IMG/VR virus record: IMGVR_UViG_3300009183_000128
Coordinates: 1-48,438 of that record
Length of the DNA: 48,438 nt
DNA from: a virus
Direction: 5' to 3' (one strand)
Positions 8,975 to 16,498 of this stretch are shown piece after piece (the first letter of the stretch is position 1; every line of letters begins with the position of its first letter). The notes below the pieces were generated by a model. The model was not told the origin of the DNA. It saw only the letters and a list, made by a program, of their open reading frames with translations, and searched no databases. The position numbers and the translations under genes were made by a program.

Positions 8975-10294
8975 ATGTTAATAAATAAGGCTCATTGGGA
9001 AACTACTGGCGACAGCGTTCGCCTATCAATGCCTATTGGTAAAATAGACATAGAGCGTCGTATGGTTTCTGGTTTTGCTACTTTAGATAATATTGATAAG
9101 CAAGGCGACATCGTAACAACAGAGTCAAGCGTTGAAGCATTCAAAAATTTTAGAGGAAACTTGCGTGAGATGCACCAACCATCCGCAGTTGGAAAAATTG
9201 TATCATTTAAAGAAGATCGTTATTTTGATCCATCAGTTAAGAAGTTTTATAGTGGAGTATACGTTTCAGCATATGTTTCAAAAGGTGCACAAGATGCATG
9301 GGAAAAGGTTTTAGACGGAACATACAAAGGTTTTTCTATTGGCGGTAACATTAAAAATTGGGACGATGCATACAACGAAGAACTAAGCAAAACTATACGT
9401 GTAATTAAAGAATATGATTTATTTGAGTTGTCGTTGGTTGATAATCCTGCAAACCAATTTGCAAACATTGTATCTATTGAAAAAGTAGATGGTAAAAATG
9501 TTGTTGGTGGATATCTTTCAAAGGCAGAAATTGAAAATGTGTTTTGGGATTCAGAAACTGGAATTGTTATGGTATCAGAGTCTGAAAACGAAACAAGCCC
9601 TACATCAGGAAAGGCAATGCAAAACATTGGCTTTATTGAAAAGGGAGACAAGAATAATACAGAAACAATAAAGTTCTTAGTTGATAGTGCTAAAGGCATT
9701 AGTACAATTAAGATTACAAAGGAGGTTAGTCCTATGACTGAAACAACAGAAGCAGTGGTTGACACTGCAGTTGAAGAAGTACAGGTCGCTCCAGAGGCAC
9801 AGCCAGTAGCAGTTGAAGAAACTGTTGCAGTTGCTGAGGAGGCACCAGCAGTTGAAGAACTTGCTCTTGCTAAATCTAGCGATGGTAGTGCAGATTCTTC
9901 TGTTGAAAAAACAGAAGAGGGAGAAGTTGTTGCAACTGAAACTGTTGTAGCAAAGTCTGATGAAGTAATTGTTGAGGCAGTTACAGAAATCAAAAATTCT
10001 CTTACAAATGCCTTTGGCGATTTAGCAACAACCGTTAAGTCTCTTCACGAGCAAATTGTTGCATTGAGTAAGTCTCTTGACACCGTATCAGGTGAGGTTA
10101 AGACCGTATCTGATGAAGTAAAAAATGTAAAGGGAGTTTTTAATGAGTTTGGTAAGCGAGTAGATCTTGTAGAACAAGACACCGCTTTCCGCAAGTCTGG
10201 CGATCTAGGCGAGATCGTGCAGTTTGAACCGTCAAAAGTTCAGAAATCCCTATGGGGCGGTCGTTTCCTCACATCAACCGACCTATTTAACTAA
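8975..10294 (+). CDS. Prohead protease fused to a scaffold domain
   Basis: Serine protease that matures the procapsid, joined to a scaffold region. The N-terminal part (about residues 1-180) resembles the S78/HK97 prohead protease family: the likely catalytic His is H67 in REMHQPS, the Ser is S121 in YKGFSIGG, and FELSLVDNPAN follows. Residues about 250-440 are Glu, Val and Ala rich and look like a coiled scaffold. The ATG at 8963 lies inside the -10 element, so the ATG at 8975 is the likely start, with almost no leader. A second, in-frame start at 9734 with a strong ribosome site would make the scaffold alone. The capsid gene follows after 28 bases. Confidence 0.9.
   Translation: MLINKAHWETTGDSVRLSMPIGKIDIERRMVSGFATLDNIDKQGDIVTTESSVEAFKNFRGNLREMHQPSAVGKIVSFKEDRYFDPSVKKFYSGVYVSAYVSKGAQDAWEKVLDGTYKGFSIGGNIKNWDDAYNEELSKTIRVIKEYDLFELSLVDNPANQFANIVSIEKVDGKNVVGGYLSKAEIENVFWDSETGIVMVSESENETSPTSGKAMQNIGFIEKGDKNNTETIKFLVDSAKGISTIKITKEVSPMTETTEAVVDTAVEEVQVAPEAQPVAVEETVAVAEEAPAVEELALAKSSDGSADSSVEKTEEGEVVATETVVAKSDEVIVEAVTEIKNSLTNAFGDLATTVKSLHEQIVALSKSLDTVSGEVKTVSDEVKNVKGVFNEFGKRVDLVEQDTAFRKSGDLGEIVQFEPSKVQKSLWGGRFLTSTDLFN
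9718..10294 (+). CDS. Nested scaffold protein from an internal start (ATG at 9734)
   Basis: Inside the protease gene, AAAGGAGG at 9718-9725 is followed after 8 bases by an in-frame ATG at 9734. This is one of the best ribosome sites in the window. Translation from 9734 would give a 186-residue protein without the protease domain. It starts MTETTEAVVDT, is acidic and Val/Ala/Glu rich, and has a predicted coiled coil before its basic end. The arrangement matches lambda C/Nu3, where a scaffold is made from the 3' end of the protease gene. The feature start includes the ribosome site. Confidence 0.75.
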
Positions 10295-10322
10295 AGTAAA
10301 AAATCACTAGGAGGTGAAAATA

Positions 10323-11474
10323 ATGTCGGAACAAAATAAAGACCTAGAAAAGAACTACCCAGGATCAGGCGGAGCAGGCAATGAGATTAACTCTCAAGGC
10401 GGATTCGTATCTGGTGGCGTAGGTAGTGCTACTGGTTTAAACTCTGCAGCAGCGTCTGTAGGATCACAACTTGGTAACACTGCAACTGCAGCATTCGGAT
10501 CAACATCTGGAGACAATGCAGTAAACCCAACAGGCGTCGCAGGTGGTATTCTAGCACCAGAACAAGCACGTCGCTTCATCGACTATGTGTGGGATGCAAC
10601 AGTTCTCGCTAAAGATGGTCGTAGAGTTACAATGCGTGCCAATACAATGGAGATCGAAAAGGTCAACGTTGGAGAGCGTGTTATCCGTGCAGCCGCACAA
10701 GGCGCACCAGATTACACAAACATTGGTGCAACATTCTCAAAGGTTGAATTAACTACCAAAAAGATTCGTCTTGATTGGGAAGTATCAACTGAAGCACTAG
10801 AAGACAATATTGAAGGTGGAGCACTTGAAGATCATTTAGTTCGCTTAATGACCAATGCATTCGCTAACGATATTGAAGACCTTGCAATTAATGGTCTAGG
10901 AACAGGCGCAGATGCCTTCCTTTCCATCATGCCTGGCTTTGTTAAGCAAACTCGTTTGACAGCAGGAAATGCTGCTCACGAATATGCTGCAACAGTTGCA
11001 GACAACAACTACACCACATCAGTAATGCAAGGCTTGCTATTAGCAATGCCTCGTAAGTACCGTGCACTTAAGAGCAATCTTAAGTTCTATGCAGGTACTG
11101 ATGCTTTTGCTGGTATTGTTCGCAACAACGGTACACTAGCAGATGCTATTTCATCAGCGTTCTCAGATCGCACTGGTAGCACTCAAGCAAATCGTCAAGA
11201 TTATCTTGATGGCACAGCACAAACACTAGGTAATACACGTACAACTCGTGTACTTGGTGTAGATGTTCTAGAAGTTCCTTACTACCCTGCAGGTTATGTT
11301 GATTTAACATTCCCTCAGAACCGTGTATGGGGTTTCCAAAGAGACATCACTGTAAACCGTGAATACAAGCCAAAGAAAGATACAATTGAGTACACAGTAT
11401 TTGTACGCTTTGGTATCCAATGGGAAGAACTAGATGCAGTCGCTTATGTTGACTCAGATAGCGCTGATTCCTAA
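10323..11474 (+). CDS. Major capsid protein (HK97 fold)
   Basis: Builds the icosahedral head. The 383-residue protein has a flexible Gly/Ser/Ala-rich N-terminus (about residues 1-75), followed by a region like the HK97-family capsid core. This includes TMRANTMEIEKV, ELTTKKIRLDWEVSTEAL (a strand and spine-helix type segment), and IEDLAINGLG. AGGAGGTG (10309-10316) precedes the ATG at 10323; a GTG at 10314 lies inside that ribosome site and is not the start. Codons such as AAG, AAC and CGT are more frequent here than in neighbouring genes, as expected for a very highly expressed protein. A strong terminator follows. Confidence 0.92.
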   Translation: MSEQNKDLEKNYPGSGGAGNEINSQGGFVSGGVGSATGLNSAAASVGSQLGNTATAAFGSTSGDNAVNPTGVAGGILAPEQARRFIDYVWDATVLAKDGRRVTMRANTMEIEKVNVGERVIRAAAQGAPDYTNIGATFSKVELTTKKIRLDWEVSTEALEDNIEGGALEDHLVRLMTNAFANDIEDLAINGLGTGADAFLSIMPGFVKQTRLTAGNAAHEYAATVADNNYTTSVMQGLLLAMPRKYRALKSNLKFYAGTDAFAGIVRNNGTLADAISSAFSDRTGSTQANRQDYLDGTAQTLGNTRTTRVLGVDVLEVPYYPAGYVDLTFPQNRVWGFQRDITVNREYKPKKDTIEYTVFVRFGIQWEELDAVAYVDSDSADS

Positions 11475-11496
11475 GATCTAAAAGATCAAATATTAG

Positions 11497-11529
11497 GGCG
11501 GGTAGCGTAAAAACTACCCGCCTTATTCT
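11497..11529 (+). terminator. Strong intrinsic terminator after the capsid gene
   Basis: A perfect 9-bp GC-rich stem (GGCGGGTAG, 11497-11505, with CTACCCGCC, 11514-11522) has an 8-base loop and a T-rich tail. It ends the head transcript. Confidence 0.9.
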
Positions 11530-11534
11530 TATTC

Positions 11535-11543
11535 TGGTATAAT
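11535..11543 (+). promoter_or_regulatory. Extended -10 promoter before the connector genes
   Basis: TGGTATAAT at 11535-11543 lies directly after the capsid terminator. No -35 is seen. Transcription would begin near 11550, before AGGAG at 11557-11561. Confidence 0.7.
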
Positions 11544-11565
11544 TACAAATAAGCATAGGAGAATT

Positions 11566-11919
11566 ATGAATTTAACAATAGAAGAATTATCTACTAAAAC
11601 TGTAATGGCACTTAAAGCATATGCAAAGAAAAATAAAATAGAATTATTTGAAGCAAACACTAAACTTGAAATTTTAGAAATTTTGGCTAGTTGGATTCCA
11701 CCAGAAAAAACAGAAGAGCAAGTGCAAGAAGCAGATAAAGCGAAAAGTATGATAAATAAAATAGCGTTATACTCAGAAAGAAACCTACACATGGATAACC
11801 TAGGTGCTCTTAAGGTAGGATACAACATAGTCTCAAAGGAGGCATCGGAAAAGTGGCTAACCCACAGGTTGGTAAGAGTTGCACCACCTGAAGAGGTAGC
11901 CGCATACTACGGTAAATAA
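11566..11919 (+). CDS. Head-tail region protein with a HeH/SAP-like N-terminus
   Basis: A 117-residue protein directly after the capsid terminator, preceded by a good AGGAG site. Residues about 3-45 (LTIEELSTKTVMALKAYAK onward) form two predicted helices that resemble the HeH/LEM/SAP-like module often seen in small proteins next to capsid genes. The remainder is charged and helical. It is the first gene of a tightly packed connector series. Whether it is a connector, capsid accessory or DNA-binding protein is not clear from the sequence. Confidence 0.7.
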   Translation: MNLTIEELSTKTVMALKAYAKKNKIELFEANTKLEILEILASWIPPEKTEEQVQEADKAKSMINKIALYSERNLHMDNLGALKVGYNIVSKEASEKWLTHRLVRVAPPEEVAAYYGK

Positions 11920-11921
11920 AA

Positions 11922-12908
11922 ATGCAGATATTACGTCTTCCCCCATACCCACTTTCTGTTACTTACACAGTTCCAGATGCTAATGCTGACTATATTATTG
12001 TTATTGAAAACGTTGCAGAATTAACAGAAATTGAAGAGACCATTGAGTCTAATGCTACTAAAAAAATAACTTATTCTTTAGATGATGACTTTGTTAAATA
12101 CGATAAATCATATGCTTTAACAATTTATGAAGATGGCGGATCCTCTGGAGCAAACATTGTACGTGGTGATGTTGTAGTACAAGATAATCTAGAAATTATG
12201 AGACCATACGTAGATCCAACATCTTTGGCTACATCTGGTACAGCAACTGACATAGCACTTTATACAGGTTATGAAAATTTAGCAAGAGCAATTATTGATG
12301 CTGCTGTCGGTGGATTTTATTATGATAGAACATACTTAGAAGTTGTTGGACAAGGAAATGATTATTTACCACTTTGGAAAAAAACTCACAAAATTTTAAA
12401 GGTATATGAAAATGCACAACTAGTTTATGATATAAACAACGCAGACGGACCAGAACTGTTGGACTATACTTTTTTAATTACTAAAGATAAAACAGCAATT
12501 ACTAAAGATCCATTAGAAGAAATTGACTCTATTAATCGGGCAGAACGAAGATATGCACGTATTCCACTAGGATACTCAGATTCTATTAGCATGTTTGATA
12601 CAGAAGATAGTGGACACACCCAAACTGTTGTTCCTGGAGTTGCATTTCCAGAAGGAGCAGATTATATTATGTTGCTAGAAACTGGGTATAAGGTTGTTCC
12701 TTATGACATCCAAGATGCAACATTAATGTTAATTGATGACATTAAGTGTGGAAAATTAGATTACTATAAGAGATATATTAAAAACTATAGCACCGATCAA
12801 TTTAAAATTCAATACGATAAACGTTTAATTGATGGTACTGGAAACATCCTAGTAGATAAAATTTTAGAAAAATATAAAGAGAATATCATCCGTCCAGGAG
12901 TATTATAA
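11922..12908 (+). CDS. Probable head-tail connector/adaptor protein
   Basis: A 328-residue protein two bases downstream of the previous stop and overlapping the next gene by one base (TAATG). The N-terminal half is predicted beta structure. The C-terminal half contains helical segments such as YDIQDATLMLIDDIKCGKL and ends with a short basic tail. Position between capsid and tail tube, and the pattern of several small coupled genes, indicate an adaptor joining portal and tail. At this length the N-terminal domain is an extension beyond the usual small adaptor. The assignment rests mainly on gene order. Confidence 0.6.
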   Translation: MQILRLPPYPLSVTYTVPDANADYIIVIENVAELTEIEETIESNATKKITYSLDDDFVKYDKSYALTIYEDGGSSGANIVRGDVVVQDNLEIMRPYVDPTSLATSGTATDIALYTGYENLARAIIDAAVGGFYYDRTYLEVVGQGNDYLPLWKKTHKILKVYENAQLVYDINNADGPELLDYTFLITKDKTAITKDPLEEIDSINRAERRYARIPLGYSDSISMFDTEDSGHTQTVVPGVAFPEGADYIMLLETGYKVVPYDIQDATLMLIDDIKCGKLDYYKRYIKNYSTDQFKIQYDKRLIDGTGNILVDKILEKYKENIIRPGVL

Positions 12909-13357
12909 TGGAAGACTGTACAACAACAGACTTTCTTTATCCAATGAAGGCTGACCTATATTATCCAGTAATAAACCAAACACAATACGGACAAGCAAGT
13001 AGAACCTGGTTTTATGATAGAACAATTATATGCAATGCTACCTCTATAGGAGGAGCGGGTACTGAACAAATTAAACCAGAAGCATTTTTACAACATGAAA
13101 ACAAACTAATAGCAAGAGTAAAAGCAGATCCTAGAATGTCTTCAACTGAAACAGAAAATGCAATTAACAATATTTTAATTACAAATATCCGTAATGCCAA
13201 CGACCAACTCATTTATAGAGAAACAGGAGGCTCAAGGTCTGGACGTGGAACAATCTATGAGGTAGCAACTGTAGACCCTTTTACTGGACCATTTGGATCA
13301 ATTGAGTATTTTAAAATATTATTACGCAGAACAGAAAATCAAACAATAACAGACTAA
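12908..13357 (+). CDS. Probable head closure (stopper) protein
   Basis: A 149-residue protein coupled to both neighbours by TAATG overlaps, with an AGGAG site at 12896-12900. Its size, predicted beta-rich fold and position as second connector gene match head closure or stopper proteins that seal the head after packaging. Signatures include YPMKADLYYPVINQTQYGQ near the N-terminus and the segment FKILLRRTENQ at the end. No catalytic motif is visible. The identification is by context and moderate. Confidence 0.55.
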   Translation: MEDCTTTDFLYPMKADLYYPVINQTQYGQASRTWFYDRTIICNATSIGGAGTEQIKPEAFLQHENKLIARVKADPRMSSTETENAINNILITNIRNANDQLIYRETGGSRSGRGTIYEVATVDPFTGPFGSIEYFKILLRRTENQTITD

Positions 13358-14034
13358 TGATAATTACAACAAATACTAAAAGTTTTGACAAACAGATGAA
13401 CAACATTGTCCAATATGCTTTTGGATTTTTAGATGGTGCTCAAAAAGGTAAAACTGTTTTTTTAAAAAACTTAGGTGCAGGAACAATAGATGCAATGGCT
13501 AGATATGTAGATGTTTCTGCAAGGGGAAATCCCGCAGCACTTCAACATGTATATGAGTGGTATCAAACGGGTAGTCCAAGTTCAAGACTATTTAACATTA
13601 CATATACTGTTAGTAACTTAGGGTTAAGCATTAATTCAACATTTACTCAATCAAGAGGTATAAAAAAAGAATCAAATATCCCATTTTACAATAAGGCTAA
13701 AATTATGGAAGAAGGAATTCCAGTTGTAATTAAACCAATAAAGTCTCCAGTTCTTGTTTTTAATGAAGGCGGTCAAACCATCTTTACTAAAAATCCTGTA
13801 ACAGTTAGAAACCCTGGAGGAAGTCAGGCTCAAGGATCTTTTGAAAAAACTATGGATGAATTTATTTTAAGATATTTTAAACAATCATTTTTACGTGCTA
13901 GTGGTATATATAATTACATTAAAAAACCAATAATATTTAAAAAAGAAATAAAAACTGGAGCAAGAATGGGCAGATCAAAAGGTATCAATACTGGCTTTAA
14001 ATGGATTGCTAATGCAAAGATTAGTGTAGAATAG
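13357..14034 (+). CDS. Probable tail completion protein (HK97 gp10-like position)
   Basis: A 225-residue basic protein coupled to the previous gene by a TAATG overlap. It has a central beta-rich region and a charged helical C-terminus rich in Lys. In related gene orders the third connector gene encodes a tail completion or neck protein of this size. I do not see a diagnostic motif, so the name is inferred from order and size. Confidence 0.5.
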   Translation: MIITTNTKSFDKQMNNIVQYAFGFLDGAQKGKTVFLKNLGAGTIDAMARYVDVSARGNPAALQHVYEWYQTGSPSSRLFNITYTVSNLGLSINSTFTQSRGIKKESNIPFYNKAKIMEEGIPVVIKPIKSPVLVFNEGGQTIFTKNPVTVRNPGGSQAQGSFEKTMDEFILRYFKQSFLRASGIYNYIKKPIIFKKEIKTGARMGRSKGINTGFKWIANAKISVE

Positions 14035-14038
14035 TATT

Positions 14039-14617
14039 ATGGTATCAATAGTATCAGCAGAAACTGGATTCCCGCCACTCTTTGTTAATGCCTTTGTTAA
14101 CAGCGAACTTAAAGAGTTTGAGTTAATGCCAACTGGACCAGAACCGTTTCAACCATTTTTTCCTGCCCAAGTGCCCGATAGCGTAGAGGGTATTTATAAT
14201 GACATTCCCTTTATTAGAAATAATCCTGATACTACCGTAATTATATTTGACAGACTTATGAGGTTTAGACCTACCCCATTTTATAAGCATAAAAGAGAAC
14301 AATTAATATATTTTATTTACAGCCCCAACCTTTCTAAATTATTTGACACTACCAGAGTAATAATAGAATGTCTTGATCGAGAAGATGTTGCAGCGCAGGC
14401 TTTAAACTCTTGGATAGCAGAAAATGATATAGAAGATGAAAATGGTAACGTAATCCCTAAAAATGTATTTTTTCACAATTTAAAAGTATATCAAGCAGAT
14501 GAAAGTAGAGATATAATAGAGTTAGCCTCAGCCAGAACTTTGGGGCTAAACAAGTTAGTCATAGAGTATGACTATCACACGGTAAGCGTAGAAGGCTCAA
14601 ATCAAAGGTACTCCTAA
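14039..14617 (+). CDS. Probable tail terminator protein
   Basis: A 192-residue protein immediately before the tail tube gene, the usual position of the tail terminator, which caps the tube and joins it to the head. It includes KREQLIYFIYS, SNLSKL-type and DYHTVSVEGSNQRY segments that suggest an alpha/beta fold. The start at 14039 has no obvious Shine-Dalgarno sequence and lies four bases past the upstream stop. The name is by position. Confidence 0.5.
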   Translation: MVSIVSAETGFPPLFVNAFVNSELKEFELMPTGPEPFQPFFPAQVPDSVEGIYNDIPFIRNNPDTTVIIFDRLMRFRPTPFYKHKREQLIYFIYSPNLSKLFDTTRVIIECLDREDVAAQALNSWIAENDIEDENGNVIPKNVFFHNLKVYQADESRDIIELASARTLGLNKLVIEYDYHTVSVEGSNQRYS

Positions 14618-14622
14618 AACGG

Positions 14623-14637
14623 TGATATAATTATATC
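14623..14637 (+). promoter_or_regulatory. Extended -10 promoter before the tail tube gene, inside a palindrome
   Basis: TGATATAAT (14623-14631) lies within the perfect 14-base palindrome GATATAATTATATC at 14624-14637. Transcription would begin near 14638, leaving a leader of about 55 bases before the ATG at 14693. Confidence 0.6.
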
Positions 14638-14692
14638 GAGGAAACAACGCCATACAACTTAATATCTACTATTATGAAAAGAGGTAAAATAC

Positions 14693-15325
14693 ATGCCATA
14701 TAGCCGTGGTACGTCGAACAACATTATCGTTGGTGCAGCAGCACTTTTTGTTTGCGACACAACTTTAACTCCAGCAACCCTGGAAGCATTTGATGCAAGT
14801 GAGTCTTTTAAAGATACACTTACAGCAGACGCTGCATACGACAACGTAGGTTATACAATGAACGGTCTTGAATTACAGTTCCAACCAGATTTCGGTGAAG
14901 TCCAGGTAGATCAGGTTCTTGACGTTGCTAGACTATTTAAGCAAGGCATGCAAGTAAATCTTGCAACAGCCTTTGCCGAAGCAACTTTAGAAAACTTGCT
15001 TCTTGCTCTAGCGTATACTAGCGACAAAATCTCAGGAAACAAAGCAGCATCTACAGGAAGAACATTAAACCTTTCTGCAGGCGATATTGGAGAAGTTCCA
15101 GTAGAGCGTGGATTAGTTGCTGTTGGCCCAGGAACTGGAAACCCAGTAACTGCAGCCGATGTTGAAAGAGTTTACACAGCATACCGTGCTTTGTCAATTG
15201 AAAACGTAACTGTATCAGCAAAGCGTGATGAGGCTTCAATGTTTGAAGTATCATTCCGTTTATTGCCAGAAGATACATCAGGATCTTACGGTAAAATCGT
15301 AGATCGCACATACGGTCAATCATAA
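14693..15325 (+). CDS. Major tail tube protein
   Basis: Stacks in rings to make the non-contractile tail tube. The 210-residue size, the position between the connector genes and the chaperones, the own promoter and the strong terminator right after all fit. The sequence starts MPYSRGTSNNIIVG and contains ELQFQPDFGEVQVDQVLD and FEVSFRLLPEDTSGSYG, typical of beta-sandwich tube subunits. AGAGG at 14680-14684 gives a good ribosome site. C-ending codons such as AAC and GAC are frequent, as in the capsid gene, consistent with high expression. Confidence 0.8.
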   Translation: MPYSRGTSNNIIVGAAALFVCDTTLTPATLEAFDASESFKDTLTADAAYDNVGYTMNGLELQFQPDFGEVQVDQVLDVARLFKQGMQVNLATAFAEATLENLLLALAYTSDKISGNKAASTGRTLNLSAGDIGEVPVERGLVAVGPGTGNPVTAADVERVYTAYRALSIENVTVSAKRDEASMFEVSFRLLPEDTSGSYGKIVDRTYGQS

Positions 15326-15348
15326 TCTAAATTCAGATTAAACAAATA

Positions 15349-15374
15349 CCCACTTCTTCGGAGGTGGGTTTTTT
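15349..15374 (+). terminator. Intrinsic terminator with a UUCG tetraloop
   Basis: CCCACTTC (15349-15356) pairs with GAGGTGGG (15361-15368), with one G-U pair, around a TTCG loop and before six Ts. The UUCG loop is unusually stable. It lies between the tail tube and chaperone genes. Confidence 0.9.
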
Positions 15375-15384
15375 GTTGTGTCTG

Positions 15385-15393
15385 TGATAGAAT
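15385..15393 (+). promoter_or_regulatory. Extended -10 promoter giving a leaderless long chaperone
   Basis: TGATAGAAT ends at 15393, so transcription should begin near 15400, one or two bases before the ATG at 15402. No Shine-Dalgarno sequence could fit in such a leader. Confidence 0.65.
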
Positions 15394-15401
15394 AGAATTC
15401 T

Positions 15402-16097
15402 ATGGCAACTACAATATATAAAAGTGATATAGTCTATTTATTTGATGGGACAGAACTAGAAATAATACCATTAAAAATAAAGTATCTTCGTGAGTTTATG
15501 TTGACATTTAATAATATTAAAAACACAAAAAATGATGATGACGCAATTGGTATATTAATAGAATGTGTTAGAATCTGTATGAAACAATACTATCCTAAAA
15601 TTTCAGGTACTGTTAAGAATGTTGAGGACAGTGTAGATATGCCCACTGTCTATAAAATACTAGATGCCGCCGCTGGCATTAAGATTAACAAAAAGTCAGA
15701 AGAACCAGTAAAGGATCAAGCAGTTGGTAGTGGTCAAACCTGGGAAACCCTAGACCTTGCAAAACTAGAAGCAGAGGTATTTTTGCTCGGTATTTGGAAA
15801 GACTACCAAGAGTTAGAAACTTCCTTATCAATGCCAGAGTTAATGGCAACCTTAGAGGTAATTAGAGAATTAGATTATACAGAAAAAAAATTCTTGGCAG
15901 CAATTCAAGGGGTGGACCTAGACAAAGAATCAAATAAAGATAAAGGTCAAAAGGAGTGGGAAGATATGAAAGCAAGAGTTTTTAGCAAAGGAAAAACTGT
16001 TGACGGCAACGATATTTTAGCATTACAAGGACCTAATGCACAGAAAGCAGGGTTTGGTATAGGTATGGGTTTGGATTACGAAGATCTAACAAAATAA
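15402..16097 (+). CDS. Tail assembly chaperone, long form (G-T-like)
   Basis: Chaperone that holds the tape measure protein while the tube polymerises. The 231-residue protein has an N-terminal domain (residues 1-95) clearly homologous to the whole of the following gene, sharing MATT, LIECV, an MxQYxP element and PTVYKI. Its extra C-terminal part (about residues 96-231), with KDYQELETSLSMPELMATLE, corresponds in placement to the T extension of lambda gpGT. It is therefore a complete long form made without a frameshift. The start appears leaderless, which may keep expression low. It reads through to a promoter for the short form. Confidence 0.8.
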   Translation: MATTIYKSDIVYLFDGTELEIIPLKIKYLREFMLTFNNIKNTKNDDDAIGILIECVRICMKQYYPKISGTVKNVEDSVDMPTVYKILDAAAGIKINKKSEEPVKDQAVGSGQTWETLDLAKLEAEVFLLGIWKDYQELETSLSMPELMATLEVIRELDYTEKKFLAAIQGVDLDKESNKDKGQKEWEDMKARVFSKGKTVDGNDILALQGPNAQKAGFGIGMGLDYEDLTK

Positions 16098-16105
16098 CTT
16101 CCCTA

Positions 16106-16114
16106 TGCTATAAT
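16106..16114 (+). promoter_or_regulatory. Extended -10 promoter before the short chaperone
   Basis: TGCTATAAT at 16106-16114; transcription would start near 16121. A strong AGGAGG (16130-16135) follows, 8 bases before the ATG at 16144. Confidence 0.75.
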
Positions 16115-16143
16115 TGACATAGCCTATATAGGAGGATACACAA

Positions 16144-16476
16144 ATGGCAACAACAGTACACGAGGGTGAAGAACTTGTTCTCATGGACGGCACAAAAATT
16201 AAGGTACGCTCACTTAAGATTTCTTTGCTTCGTCCATTTATGAAAAAGTTTGAGCAGGTAGCAGGGGTAGCAGAAGATAACGATAAGTCAATGACTCTTC
16301 TTATTGAGTGCGTACAAATTGCTATGGAGCAGTACAATCCAGACCTGTCTAAAGATATTAGTAAACTAGAAGAGGTCTTAGACCTTCCAACAGTTTATAA
16401 AATTATTGAAGCCGCTTCTGGAGTTAAGTTAGCAGATGCAAACGCTCTTTTAAATACAGTGCTTGCAAACAACTAA
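16144..16476 (+). CDS. Tail assembly chaperone, short form (G-like)
   Basis: A 110-residue protein paralogous to the N-terminal domain of the upstream long chaperone (about 40 percent identical by eye over 95 residues). It has the full domain but no T-like extension. Unlike the long form it has a strong ribosome site and a normal leader, so it is probably made in larger amounts, as G is relative to GT. It ends 22 bases before the tape measure gene. Near its end, bases 16449-16455 form a canonical slippery heptamer in the right frame, but a -1 shift would add only about 18 residues. Confidence 0.8.
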   Translation: MATTVHEGEELVLMDGTKIKVRSLKISLLRPFMKKFEQVAGVAEDNDKSMTLLIECVQIAMEQYNPDLSKDISKLEEVLDLPTVYKIIEAASGVKLADANALLNTVLANN

Positions 16477-16498
16477 ATAATAAAAGAGGTGTAAATGA

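Noticed and set aside
9247-9993. Long open frame on the minus strand over the protease-scaffold gene
   Set aside because: It is the complement of a well-supported gene with catalytic motifs and a nested scaffold start. Its composition (Ser/Thr/Ala runs) is what the reverse of Val/Glu-rich codons gives. No promoter or ribosome site serves it.
15680-15700. A-rich stretch (CAAAAAG) near the domain junction of the long chaperone as a slip site
   Set aside because: The heptamer is not canonical, and the gene already reads through both domains in one frame. A shift would end about 12 codons later with no useful product.
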